From Bradyrhizobium sp. 164 (GTDB taxonomy: Bacteria; Pseudomonadota; Alphaproteobacteria; Rhizobiales; Xanthobacteraceae), in the NCBI RefSeq assembly GCF_023073715.1, contig NZ_JADPKA010000001.1, forward strand, positions 186,001 to 250,000: a stretch of 64,000 nucleotides of DNA, written 5' to 3'. The stretch's first letter is position 1. Each line of letters opens with the position of its first letter. A model generated the notes under the pieces. It was not told where the DNA came from. It did no database searches and was given only the letters and a program-made list of their open reading frames with translations. The position numbers were made by a program, and so were the translations under genes. Below, in pieces: positions 19,255-28,452 of the stretch.

Positions 19255-20355
19255 ATGGTATTTGCGATCGAGCGTGAAACGACCGTTGGCGGGTGCGACC
19301 TGTTGGATCCTGCCTCGCATCAACAACTTCCGCGCGTGCTGAGCTCTGCTACGGTCCGCGGCAGAAACGCGCCAGAAGGCGAGATCACTCGCCCTCTTAC
19401 AGATCCGGTTGAGGGGGCGCGGGGTTGGGGATCGGTTGGTGTACCGAATTTCGCGGACGTTGTGATCCACGAGAAGCTTTCCAACATCCAGGTCAAGCTG
19501 AAGGACTTTGCTACGGGGAACGACATATCAGCAGTCGCCGCGCTCATCGTTCGGCTCAATGCGGAGTTCCGCAAGGCGGCGAGGTCGGACCGGTCGGCTG
19601 CGCTTAACGTCGAGATCGCTGCGCAGGAAGCTGCAGCCAAGGCGCTTCGTAATTCAGGACTATGCCAGTTGTTCGGCGCAATAGCCATTTCTGGCGGCGC
19701 GATGTTAGGCGCCGGTGTGAACCTCAAGGGTGCTCGCCAGATCCAGGCGCGCTTCGACGAGCTGTACAAGGCCAAGATCCAGACGCCGCTCCCGAAGTCT
19801 AGTGTGGAGACGCCCCCGAACAGCCCTTCATGTCGAACGCAGCGCTTAGACAAACCGGAAGGCGGGCCGGAGCTCTACGACACGCCTCATGGCAAAGCGC
19901 AATCTACCCGAGCTCCGGAGCGCGAGGCGCGGCCCTCGGAAGACAACATCGAGATGACACGTCTGGATGGGGGCACATCATCGAGCAGAGGCAATACACC
20001 TGGCGACCCACTTAGGCTGGACGCGCCCGATAGCACGACGGACCCTCTTGAGTTTACGCGCGCTGTCAAGGCACAGACAGCAGCTCAGCAGGCGGCGATG
20101 AGATGGAATGGCATGGGCACAATCGCAACAGAAGCCTTTAAGCTTCCGGGAGCCGGCCTGAACATGGGCGCGACGCACTACCAGGAGGAGAAGGCGAAGC
20201 TAGAGGCGGACGGCACCAAGGCGCGGGCGCAGATGGAGGACGAGAGTGAATTCATGGCAAGCTATGAGACGGTGATTCAAGACTTTCTGGGCAAGCTTGC
20301 TGAAATTCGTCGTGCCGATACCGAGGCGAGAAGCAAAATCGTCTATATGGCTTGA
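19255..20355 (+). CDS. T3SS second translocator, SctB (YopD/SseD/EspB-like)
   Basis: The ATG at 19255 has AGGA nine bases upstream; an in-frame TTG at 19240 is less likely. The 366-residue protein has one hydrophobic segment near 140-165 (LCQLFGAIAISGGAMLGAGV), flanked by helical stretches (IQVKLKDFATGNDISAVAAL). A Pro/Ser-rich middle (about 190-260) and a C-terminal helix follow. A single membrane hairpin with amphipathic helices is the pattern of the minor translocators. It follows the major translocator in the order of SPI-2 and LEE. The long polar insertion in the middle makes it larger than SseD (195 residues). Confidence 0.7.
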   Translation: MVFAIERETTVGGCDLLDPASHQQLPRVLSSATVRGRNAPEGEITRPLTDPVEGARGWGSVGVPNFADVVIHEKLSNIQVKLKDFATGNDISAVAALIVRLNAEFRKAARSDRSAALNVEIAAQEAAAKALRNSGLCQLFGAIAISGGAMLGAGVNLKGARQIQARFDELYKAKIQTPLPKSSVETPPNSPSCRTQRLDKPEGGPELYDTPHGKAQSTRAPEREARPSEDNIEMTRLDGGTSSSRGNTPGDPLRLDAPDSTTDPLEFTRAVKAQTAAQQAAMRWNGMGTIATEAFKLPGAGLNMGATHYQEEKAKLEADGTKARAQMEDESEFMASYETVIQDFLGKLAEIRRADTEARSKIVYMA

Positions 20356-20405
20356 GTGCAATGCACGTTCGACGACAAACGTCTGAGCTTTGAGAATGGC
20401 GTAAG

Positions 20406-21029
20406 ATGATCAATGCAATGTCTGGATACCAGCCGTATGCGTCGGCCAACAGCGTAGGAAATGTTCTCCCGGGTGGCCTCCCTTTGTGCTCGATCATGAT
20501 GCTGGTTCTGATGGAACGGCATGACATCTACCTGAATCAAGTCCGATCCGAATACGACGATATGCAAGCGCGAAACAATTTGCTGAAGGATATGAATAAG
20601 GCATTGGCGGCCCTGCGGGCCAATCGCCCGACCGATGAAAAGACGGCTAAGGACTACGGCACCTTCGTCGATTCGCAGGGCAAGACCCAGGATGTGTTTG
20701 AATGGATGCGCCAAAAAGGCATTCCCATCGAGGCAACTGAGGACCAGCAGAAAAGGAGTTTAACTTGGGGCGTAAACCCTAATAGCGATAGGTTCGAACT
20801 TATGTTCGACGACGCGCAAAATGGCGGCAAGAGAGGTGTGCAGTCTCAATTCGATGCTGCCATCCAGAATCTTAAGGCATCGATTGACGGTGCCAACAGC
20901 GAAGGACAGATGGCGTTGATTTACCTGCAGGGGCTGCTGGATAAGCTCAATCAGGTTGCTGAACTGATGTCCAACCTTCTTTCGAAAGATCAAAAGATCA
21001 AGGAGATGATTATTGGCAACTCTCGTTGA
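20406..21029 (+). CDS. T3SS filament or tip protein, SctA (SseB/EspA-like)
   Basis: The 207-residue protein has a hydrophobic patch near residue 25-35 (GLPLCSIMMLVLMERHD), helical central parts (LLKDMNKALAALRANRPTDE), and a C-terminal coiled coil (LLDKLNQVAELMSNLLSKD). This order matches EspA and SseB, which form the filament that extends the needle to the host cell. The three translocon genes and chaperones are adjacent, which supports the call. An IpaD/LcrV tip protein would be longer and have an extra hairpin; I favour EspA/SseB. Confidence 0.65.
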   Translation: MINAMSGYQPYASANSVGNVLPGGLPLCSIMMLVLMERHDIYLNQVRSEYDDMQARNNLLKDMNKALAALRANRPTDEKTAKDYGTFVDSQGKTQDVFEWMRQKGIPIEATEDQQKRSLTWGVNPNSDRFELMFDDAQNGGKRGVQSQFDAAIQNLKASIDGANSEGQMALIYLQGLLDKLNQVAELMSNLLSKDQKIKEMIIGNSR

Positions 21030-21172
21030 GAGACCGCACCAACAAGTAGTGCAAGACGGGGTCGTCATCCCTGTTCTGCCCAACTGTCCTCACAGTCGCA
21101 ATGAGCGCGGGCGCGGCGCTGGATGGAAAGTTGGATGGATGCGCATTCTTTCGCGGGAACGCTACTTCCTCA

Positions 21173-23257
21173 ATGTCTAACAGGATTTTGCTAACCCTCC
21201 TTTGTCTGCTACTCACCCAATGTGCCGGCTCCGACCCGATTGCTGAACGCGGTGTTCTGCTGTCTTCGCCAAGCGTCCGCTGGCATGCGTCGGAGCCCTC
21301 CCTCTCGGCGGGGAAACCGCAAGCACGTAGCTTTGAACTGCTGGCACAGCCGCCGACTCGGCCGGTCACCGCCTCGGTGGAGCGGCGGCTGCCGGTCACC
21401 TCCGATAGCACTCGCGTGAGCCTCGACTACGCAAATGCCGATATTCGGCAAGTTGTGATTGACGTCGTGGGCGAGATTATGAGCATGCCCGTCATCATCG
21501 ATCCGGGCGTTGGGGGAAAAATGACACTTCGGACCTCGGGCAAAATCCCGGTGAGTGATGTGCCGCGATTGCTCGACCAAGCGCTAGCACCGTACGGCTA
21601 CGGACTGGCCGTGGTTGACCGCGGAGTTCGGGTGGGGCGCTTGGTCGACCTCGCCGGCGGAGTACGAAGCGATGTTCAAGTGATTCCCGTTCGCTATGTC
21701 GATCCAGCCGACGTCATCAAGATGATCCGACCAAACGTCGAGGAGAGCGTGCGTCTGACACCCGCGCCGGGAGAACAAGGTATTGCCATCAGTGGGCCGC
21801 CCGGCTCGGTGAGTTCCGTGCGCGAACTCATCGGTTTACTTGACACCGATGCTATGGCTCACAAATCCTTTGCGCTATATACGCTGGCTCAGGCGAGTCC
21901 GGCCGCGGTAGAGCGAGAACTCAGTTTCTTGTTCAACCAGAATGACCAGGGCAGAGTGCGCGTTCGGCTTGCGCCACTCGAGCGGCTGAACGGCATTCTT
22001 GTGGTAGCGGACGACCCTGCGGTACTTCAGCAAGTTCGTCGGGTTATCGCCAAGCTGGATAAGACGTCGGCGGCGGCGGCAAACGTTCACGTGCGTCCAC
22101 TTCGGTACCGAAGGGCTACGGAAGTGGCGCAGGTACTAGCACAAATCTTTGGCGCTCAGCCGCCCAGTGCCATATCTCGCGCGCAGCCCGCGGGAGCGTT
22201 TGGAAAGTTGTCAATCGGAAGCGCATCCGATCGATCGAGTTTGCCCCTAAACGTTCCCGGCCTGTCGGACGAAAGATCAGATGCGGCCGCGTCAACAACG
22301 CAAGCAAAGGACGATGCGATGGTCTCCGCAGTCAGTCTTGGCCTGTCGGCGCCGGTCCGGATCCAGGCGGATCCCAGCCAAAATGCACTCGTGATCTTAG
22401 CAACGCCGAACGACGACAAAATCATCGAAACCGCAGTTCATCGGCTTGACGTCAAGCCGCGGCAGGTCCTGATCCAGGTCATTGTTGCGGAGGTGCGGTT
22501 GAGCGATCATTTGCGATACGGTGTCGACTATCTTCTCTCCTCTCTGGATTTGGGTGCCGTTGCACAAGGTGGTTTGTCCTATGTGTTCCCAAATAGGGAT
22601 GTCAACGTTGTGCTACGCGCGCTAAGTGGCCTCGGGGACGTCAAGGTCGTATCGGCGCCACGTATTCTCACAGTTGACAACCAAACCGCGACAATTGAAG
22701 TGGGCGATCAGGTTCCGGTCCTCACGCGATCCTCACAATCCACGCTAAGCCAGAGTTCATCAATCGTGAGCGACGTCGAACTGCGCGACACGGGGGTCAT
22801 TTTGGCTGTAACACCTCGCATCGGCGCCGGGGGTAGCGTGACGCTCGACACCTTTCAGGAGGTCAGTACGGCGAACAAGAACACACTGACCAACGTCCAA
22901 TCCCCGGTCATTTCGGTACGTCGCCTCCAAAGCACCGTATCGACACGAAACGGTGATACGATCGCGATCGGCGGTTTGATGCAGGATAGCACCAACCGGA
23001 TGGATTCTGGGGCTCCCGTGCTGAAGGACATTCCGTTGTTGGGGCCTCTATTCGGCAGCACGGAGCACGCCAAGGACCGAACCGAGCTCTTGGTGTTACT
23101 GAATCCTCGGGTGGTTGAGAGTGGCGCCGATGCGCGGGCTTTGACTGAGGAACTGCGGGAGAAGTTCGAATCGCTAGCCCCCGATCTCGGCCGCCACCTG
23201 ACGCCCCAACGTGGGCGTCGTTCTCACGCCACGGCTTTGGGGGCTTCGGCGCGGTAG
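21173..23257 (+). CDS. sctC: GspD-like secretin in the SctC position
   Basis: From the ATG at 21173 the protein has 694 residues and a signal sequence ending in LLLTQCAGS (Gln before Cys is unusual for a lipobox). N-terminal N0/N1-like domains (DYANADIRQVVIDVVGEIM; VPRLLDQALAPYGYGLAVV), further N domains with two variable loops, and the secretin domain follow (VELRDTGVILAVTPRIGAG; GAPVLKDIPLLGPLFGS; RTELLVLLNPRVV). The pattern is that of GspD of type II secretion, not of the split rhizobial RhcC1/RhcC2. It forms the outer-membrane ring. The last ten or so codons run into a remnant of IS66 on the opposite strand, so the C-terminus is partly transposon-derived. An upstream start at 21101 is possible but would bury the signal peptide. 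Confidence 0.88.
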   Translation: MSNRILLTLLCLLLTQCAGSDPIAERGVLLSSPSVRWHASEPSLSAGKPQARSFELLAQPPTRPVTASVERRLPVTSDSTRVSLDYANADIRQVVIDVVGEIMSMPVIIDPGVGGKMTLRTSGKIPVSDVPRLLDQALAPYGYGLAVVDRGVRVGRLVDLAGGVRSDVQVIPVRYVDPADVIKMIRPNVEESVRLTPAPGEQGIAISGPPGSVSSVRELIGLLDTDAMAHKSFALYTLAQASPAAVERELSFLFNQNDQGRVRVRLAPLERLNGILVVADDPAVLQQVRRVIAKLDKTSAAAANVHVRPLRYRRATEVAQVLAQIFGAQPPSAISRAQPAGAFGKLSIGSASDRSSLPLNVPGLSDERSDAAASTTQAKDDAMVSAVSLGLSAPVRIQADPSQNALVILATPNDDKIIETAVHRLDVKPRQVLIQVIVAEVRLSDHLRYGVDYLLSSLDLGAVAQGGLSYVFPNRDVNVVLRALSGLGDVKVVSAPRILTVDNQTATIEVGDQVPVLTRSSQSTLSQSSSIVSDVELRDTGVILAVTPRIGAGGSVTLDTFQEVSTANKNTLTNVQSPVISVRRLQSTVSTRNGDTIAIGGLMQDSTNRMDSGAPVLKDIPLLGPLFGSTEHAKDRTELLVLLNPRVVESGADARALTEELREKFESLAPDLGRHLTPQRGRRSHATALGASAR

Positions 23258-23470
23258 GCGCAGGACAGAAACTGTACGATGTCGCGGTTGGGATGTCCGT
23301 TGGTGACGTTAATCAGGACGTCAGAGTTACGCAAGCGGATCGACATCGTTAAGCTTGCAGGTCTCGACCAGGGACGCGACGACAGTCCAGTGTTCGGTCC
23401 CACCGTCGGATCCGGCAAGCGGCGCGTTTTTGTGGGGGATGTCCCGATCGGTGTTGAACTACGTCAGGCC
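23224..23470 (-). mobile_element. IS66 transposase (TnpC) C-terminal remnant
   Basis: The minus strand reads RDIPHKNAPLAGSDGG, then SLVETCKLNDVDPLA, then after a frameshift VLINVTNGHPNRDI and CAYRAEAPKAVA before a TGA at 23224-23226. This is the tail of IS66 TnpC (TLIETCKLNDVDP...). It is broken by at least one frameshift and overlaps the 3' end of the secretin gene in the opposite direction. Confidence 0.8.
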
Positions 23471-23503
23471 GACGTTGCCGGAATGAATGTTACGCGGCCC
23501 TCG

Positions 23504-24860
23504 TCACGTGGGCAACTGGCTTGATTGTCTGCGATCGTGGTGAGCTTGAAGGGCCGCACGCAGAGCCGACAATTGCTTATGCGCCTTCAACGTTAGAAGC
23601 GCTTGTTGGCCTCGATCATGCCTGCCGCGACCCATCGCAAGGCCACGCGGGCATCCCGCCAGCTTTTGACGTTGCGCGTGGCGCGGCGAATGGTGCCCAT
23701 CATGTTCTCGGCGATGTTGGTGCAGGCGAGCGATCGACGAAGTTCCTTCGGCAGCTTCAACCGGACTACAGTCAGGATTTCGTCGAGGCCTTCGAGGATG
23801 CTGGCCGCTACGCCGGGCCATTGCTGGTCGAGTCGACGCGCGAGATTGCGGATCAATTTTTTCAGCCTTGTCGGCGTCATCGAGCTCCCAAGCCTGGCGT
23901 AGCACCCGACGGCTGGCCGCATGGTGCTCTTTCGGCAGGCGTTCCATGATGTTGCGCGCCTTGTGGATCTGGCAGCGCTGGATCGCAGCGGCCGAACCAA
24001 AGGTGCGGCGGATCGCCTTCGACAACGCTTTCGCGCCGTCGACGATGAACAGTCTTGGGACCGTTGGGTCGAGCCCGCGCGAGACCAGGTTGTCCAGCAG
24101 GGCCTGAACCGTTGCGGCGTTCTCGGTCGCCCCTTCCACCAGCGCCAGCGGATGCTTGTTGCCTTCGCCGTCAACCCCGATCGCGGCGACCAGCACGAGA
24201 TCGTCGCCAAGATGCAGCCCGTCGATTTGGACCACGAGAAGGTCGAGCGCGGACAGATCGGTAGCCATGAAGTCCGCCAGCCGCGCCGCCGACAGCGCCA
24301 CAAACCTCCGCGAGGCCGCCGACTTCGAAACCCCCGATCCGGGCGGTGCCGGCACGTCACCCTCGGGCAGCCGGACAGCGCGGCCGAACCGGCGCGTCGA
24401 CACATTGATCAGCATCAGGTTCATTGCCCAGCGACCGAGCCAATCCTCCTGCGCAGCCGTCCCAGCTCGGGATCGTGACCTCGCGGCCGTCCACGCCCCG
24501 GACCCGCGGGCGCTCGACCTCGATCTTGCCGCCGTGGAAGCCGATCCGCCCCCACGTTCGGCCCCAACGGTGCGCCCGCCGCGCCGCGTCGCGACCGTGG
24601 CGCGGCCCACAGGCAGCCGTGACATCCGCCTCCATCATTGTGCCGAGCGCCTCGATCCCTGCCGCAAGGCAGAACCGATCGAAGCTCGCCCGCACTTCTG
24701 CATACGCTTCGTCCACAGCCCCGGTCGCCGGCGAACCAGCCGGTGTGATATCTCTCGTCATGGCGTTGCTCTCCTTTGTGGAATCAGCACCCCGAGCCTA
24801 CCGGCTCAAGGTGGGCAACGCCGACCTCTTCAGAAATTCAACAGAACCCGGGACATCCCC
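23504..24860 (-). mobile_element. IS256-family element with frameshifted transposase
   Basis: The transposase can be followed through three frames. 24761 to about 24460 reads AYAEVRASFDRFCLAAGIE and VERPRVRGVDGREVTIPSWD. About 24460 to 23860 reads QIDGLHLGDDLVLVAAIGVD, VDGAKALSKAIRRTFG and CQIHKARNIMERLP. From 23860 it continues VRLKLPKELRRSLACTNIAE and NVKSWRDARVALRWVAAGM. Breaks lie near 24460, in an A6 tract near 23860 and near 23595. The domain order and motifs are those of IS256 mutator-type transposases. Three frame changes mean it is inactive. It separates the secretin gene from the phytase-like remnant and has probably removed that gene's 5' part. Confidence 0.85.
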
Positions 24861-25425
24861 TCCAAAACGGCTCGTCATTATAGATACTAGGCAAGAGTTC
24901 CAAGGAGAACCAATATCCTGGTTTGCTGCAGATAATTACAATTGGGGTAACGTGGAAAAGCCTGCTGACATTATTCCCGCGAAGGAGACAAAGAAGCTCG
25001 CAAAACTACCGACTAAATTTCCTTCTGGTCTGACCATAGAATCCGGGAGTGTCGTAAAGGGAAAGGCTTCTTCGGCGCCTCCAAAGGCTCTCGACTTCGG
25101 TAAAGTGAAAATAGAAACGGAAGAGGATTAGTTAAAAGAAAGGGTGCGGCGTATCTGCGCATTCCGACACCAGATCATGCGCGCCCCACCGATGCTGAAA
25201 TAGAATGAACTTGTATCGGAGTTGCGAAACGTCGCTCATACGGGTGATGTTCATTTGCATGTTCATTGCCGGGGCGGCATGGGGCGTACAACGCTGCTGA
25301 TGACCCTGGCAGACATGTTGCACAATTCCGACAAAGTGCAATGTGCACAGATCATAGAACGCCAGGTAAGAAGCGGATGCCATTTCCTGGACGGAATGGC
25401 TCGCTTTAAAAGCACATCATGAGCA
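24861..25425 (+). pseudogene. remnant of phytase-like tyrosine phosphatase effector (XopH-like)
   Basis: Directly beyond the IS256 end the plus strand reads LVIIDTRQEFQGEPISWFAA and NYNWGNVEK, which match the start of the PTP-like inositol phosphatase domain (DLRQESHG...SWY...NWAN). After a stop at 25129-25131 and a frame change it reads GAAYLRIPTPDHARPTDAEI, the aspartate-loop region. After another shift it reads VHLHVHCRGGMGRTTLLMTL, the catalytic P-loop (HC-x5-R-T). The end resembles the family (DKVQCAQIIERQ). Bacterial relatives include the Selenomonas phytase and the Xanthomonas effector XopH (AvrBs1.1). The 5' end is missing and there are at least two frameshifts, so the gene is dead. 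Confidence 0.8.
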
Positions 25426-25713
25426 TCAGATGTTCGATACATCCAGTTCCGGTATGCCGCCGACCGCGGCTCCCGGCAATAGGATGCCGTGAAATGGACC
25501 CCGCGTGGCGGGACCGCTTGAACCGGCTTCTTAGTTGGAAGCTGACCGCTCTATGTTGAAACCCATTCGCGTTGGGAAAGCTAGGTCGCGTTGACGGCTC
25601 TAATCCAGAGCATCGCAGCGGCGATGTGTTCGCCGTCAGAGGCTTGTGAGACAAATTGAACGGTTTTGCGGAGGGGTCGGATTTCTGGTTCATCGTAGCC
25701 GCCAAGAGCGAAG
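25426..25713. other. short gap with IS debris, no gene supported
   Basis: The stretch lies between the phosphatase remnant and the IS3/IS66 chimera. A minus-strand frame reads SQASDGEHIAAAMLWIRAVN. I suspect transposon end sequence but cannot name it. Confidence 0.3.
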
Positions 25714-26115
25714 ATGAAGCAGAAATCCGGACCGCGCAAAGCGCCGGCAGAACAAGTGGTAAAGGACATTCGGCGCCAGACACGCGGGCAGTATTCAGCT
25801 GAAGAGAAGACCCGGTTGGAAGGGCTGCGGGGCGAGGAGAATATTCCCGAGCTGTGCCGGCGCGAGGGCATTGCCGCCTCAAGGTACTATGGCTGGTCCA
25901 AGGAGTTCCTCGAAGGCGGTGAGCGTCGTCTGGCGGAGCGTCTGGATGTGGTGCCGGCGAAGTTCCGTGTGATCGTCACGCGTCGTCCGAAGTACGCCTT
26001 CAGGAACGCGGACGGCGTCGTCAGGCGCCGGCGCCGGCCCATATCATTGAAGGAGGCATTCCGACGGAAGCGCGCCTTTCGACTCCGTACGGATCGGACA
26101 CTTCGCTTCGATTAA
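25714..26115 (+). mobile_element. chimeric remnant: IS3 OrfA joined to IS66 TnpC
   Basis: One 133-codon frame begins as an IS3-family OrfA (IRRQTRGQYSAEEKTRLEGL; CRREGIAASRYYGWSKEFLE) and at about 25940 turns into the middle of IS66 TnpC (VVPAKFRVIVTRRPKYAFRN, followed in another frame by APAPAHIIEGGIPTEA). Two unrelated transposases are thus joined in one open frame. It is a product of insertion and deletion and is not expected to be active. Confidence 0.8.
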
Positions 26116-26806
26116 GCTCAGCCACCAAAAAGATGGACCACGCCTCATCCGGGATCGCGGATACTCCGGACGAGCGGTCGCACTGCAAGCCATCGTGAAC
26201 TGATCATAGCCATCCGGTATCCGCTTCGCTTGCAAGCATCATTGCTTTCCACGCACACGAGACGCCGGGACACTAACCGGCCCATCTGTCAAACGGCGCG
26301 ACTGTTTCCAGTCAAGCCTCTGAATCGAAAATCGAGTCCATCTTAGTCGGCCAGCACTCCAAACATAACATGGCCTGCGTCTCACCAGACAAGCACGCCG
26401 CGAAGACCCTTGCCAGTCACGGGACGTCATGCCGATCAGCCGAATGTGTGAGTGACCTCCGAAAATAGCACAGGTCTCTGCTCATTCAAATCGGCCATCG
26501 GACGCTGAGCATGTTGTTCCTGAAAGGCATACCGTCATCAGCTGACCCCATATCGAAATTGTATTGGCTTCTGGTCGACCGTGAGTAGATGGAGAGGTGG
26601 ATGCTACTCCGTTGAGCGGCTGCCTGCTCTTCTCCTAGGAAGTAGGTTCCGACAAATACGATCCTGGAGACGTTGGCCCAGTGAAAACTACTGTTGTGGT
26701 TCGGTAAGTCGCCGTGATGGTGAATGAAGTTTCCTGCCGAGCGCGTCAACGCGGCTGCGCCAGGTAACCCATTCCCATAGCGGCCAAACTCAGCGGAGGG
26801 AGTTGG
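26116..26806. other. upstream region of sctP, no gene supported
   Basis: About 690 bp without a frame I can support. The promoter of the sctP-Q-R-S-T-U operon should lie in its last part. A minus-strand frame at 26486-26812 has no recognisable content. Confidence 0.45.
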
Positions 26807-27469
26807 ATGCAACTAGCGAAAAGGGCTGCGATGTCGTGCATCACGCCACGTGACCGTTCAATTGCGGTGGCGGCCCCGGTGCCGACGTGCGTGCGTACCG
26901 GGGATATCGCTTGGTTCTCGCAAATGATCGAAGAGACGAACTTAGACGCTTGCGAGGGATCCGATCGCGCACCCAATTGCAAGGATTTCGACAATGATCC
27001 GCATGATCTGGCCGAAAGCGAAAGCGCCACGTCTTCTCCCTTGATTGCCGGTTCAATCATCGGTGCCATGCCGAGCCCTATACAGCGCCGGCTAGCGCCC
27101 GAAAAGCTGTCACGATCGGTTGAACTCGCCGAGTTGACCAGGAGGATCACCGAGCGCACTTTGGTCAGCCGCGACTATGCCGGCAATACTGGGGTGCAGA
27201 TCATGCTGAACCGCGAATTGTTCGGCAATGCGCGTGTAATCGTCAGTTTCCAGCATGATACCCTGAGGGTTTGCATCGAATCCGAGCGGCTTTGGCCTAT
27301 CCTGCAGGTACATGGCTATCCATTTGCGCGCGATTTGTCCGATCAGCTTGAAATGCGCATCCTGCTGGTCGTCGTCGCCTGCAGCTCAATATTGGACGAA
27401 CAAGGCAGTAACCGGCGATCTCGCGCATTTGAGACGCTATTCTACTATAAAGTTGAGAAGGGCGCGTGA
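26807..27469 (+). CDS. sctP: T3SS needle-length/switch protein SctP
   Basis: The 220-residue protein starts at an ATG behind GGAGGGAG. Its first 110 residues look disordered. The C-terminal part (LFGNARVIVSFQHDTLRVCI; FARDLSDQLEMRILLVVVA) resembles the conserved end of SctP/HpaP/SsaP proteins, which measure needle length and switch the export gate through SctU. It overlaps sctQ (GTGA) and is the first gene of the operon, as in the SPI-2 and rhizobial order. The sequence family is weakly conserved. Confidence 0.7.
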   Translation: MQLAKRAAMSCITPRDRSIAVAAPVPTCVRTGDIAWFSQMIEETNLDACEGSDRAPNCKDFDNDPHDLAESESATSSPLIAGSIIGAMPSPIQRRLAPEKLSRSVELAELTRRITERTLVSRDYAGNTGVQIMLNRELFGNARVIVSFQHDTLRVCIESERLWPILQVHGYPFARDLSDQLEMRILLVVVACSSILDEQGSNRRSRAFETLFYYKVEKGA

Positions 27470-28452
27470 TCGATCTAGCCTGCTATGGCCCACGTGAGGC
27501 TGCCGCCGTTTCGCGTCTTGCTACACGTCTGCCAGTCCCCTTCAACATCGCTGGCATCGACGTGGAAGCTGTCATGCCAGGCTCGACACCTCCGCGGCTT
27601 CCAGCGGATTACTGCCGGGCTTTGATGCGCCCACGCGGCCACAGGATTCGAGTCGCAATTGACTCGACGCTCCTTCCGGCGGTGGCTGTGCAACATTGGC
27701 CGGAAATTACCGCATTGCCTCCAGGTGACGGCCTGCGAGAAATCCTGTTCGACATTATCTTCCGAGATCTCGCGATCCAGGTGGAACAATGGTGTGGGCA
27801 TCGGCCGATCTGGTCTTCGGCCGAAAGCACTGAAGGGTTTCCGTACGCATTTGAGATTCTTCGCTTGGAGCGTCCAAACGACATCCTCGGGCTGGTCGAA
27901 TTCGATGGCAGCGGACTGCAATGGATCGCCGACTGCTGCTCTGGGCTTCCGGTCGTATGCGCCGCGCTCGATGATCTGTCCCTTTCTCTCGTTCTGCTGG
28001 TCGAGCGCCTCAGCCTTATCTTGACGGATCTGCATCAACTCGCGTCAGGTGACGTCATCCTGCTGGATACCACCCCGGTGGGCAATGACGGCATCATAAC
28101 TGTTCTCCTATGCCTCTCTGGCGATCCTTGCTTTCGCGCCTCCATCTGCAATGGCCGCCTTACCGTCCTTTCAGCTGTGGACTGTATGATGGATAGACCG
28201 GATCCGCTCGCACCGGAAACCTTCGACAGCATTGACCTACCCGTTGATGTGGATGCTGGACGCCTGACCATGTCGCTTAGGCAGCTTCGCGAATTGGCTA
28301 TCGGGCAGGTGCTGGATCTTGGTTTTGATGCCACTACCAATATCAGCTTGCGCGTCAATGGCCAGGTCGTCGCAACCGGTGAACTGGTGCGCATCGCCGA
28401 ACGAACAGGTGTGCGCGTGCTGGACTTGCGATTAGCACGAGCAGAACGATGA
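27466..28452 (+). CDS. sctQ: T3SS cytoplasmic sorting-platform protein SctQ
   Basis: The 328-residue protein starts with GTG overlapping the TGA of sctP. The C-terminal SpoA domain (LRQLRELAIGQVLDLGFDAT; SLRVNGQVVATGELVRIAER) is the hallmark of SctQ/FliN. A second SpoA-like stretch lies before it. It builds the pods below the membrane rings and loads substrates. It overlaps sctR by four bases. An internal start producing a separate C-terminal SpoA product, as known for other SctQ genes, is possible but I see no strong internal ribosome binding site. Confidence 0.93.
   Translation: MIDLACYGPREAAAVSRLATRLPVPFNIAGIDVEAVMPGSTPPRLPADYCRALMRPRGHRIRVAIDSTLLPAVAVQHWPEITALPPGDGLREILFDIIFRDLAIQVEQWCGHRPIWSSAESTEGFPYAFEILRLERPNDILGLVEFDGSGLQWIADCCSGLPVVCAALDDLSLSLVLLVERLSLILTDLHQLASGDVILLDTTPVGNDGIITVLLCLSGDPCFRASICNGRLTVLSAVDCMMDRPDPLAPETFDSIDLPVDVDAGRLTMSLRQLRELAIGQVLDLGFDATTNISLRVNGQVVATGELVRIAERTGVRVLDLRLARAER

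Noticed and set aside
23850..23870. A6 tract as a programmed frameshift in the IS256 transposase
   Set aside because: IS256 transposases are made from one frame, and two other frame breaks show general decay.
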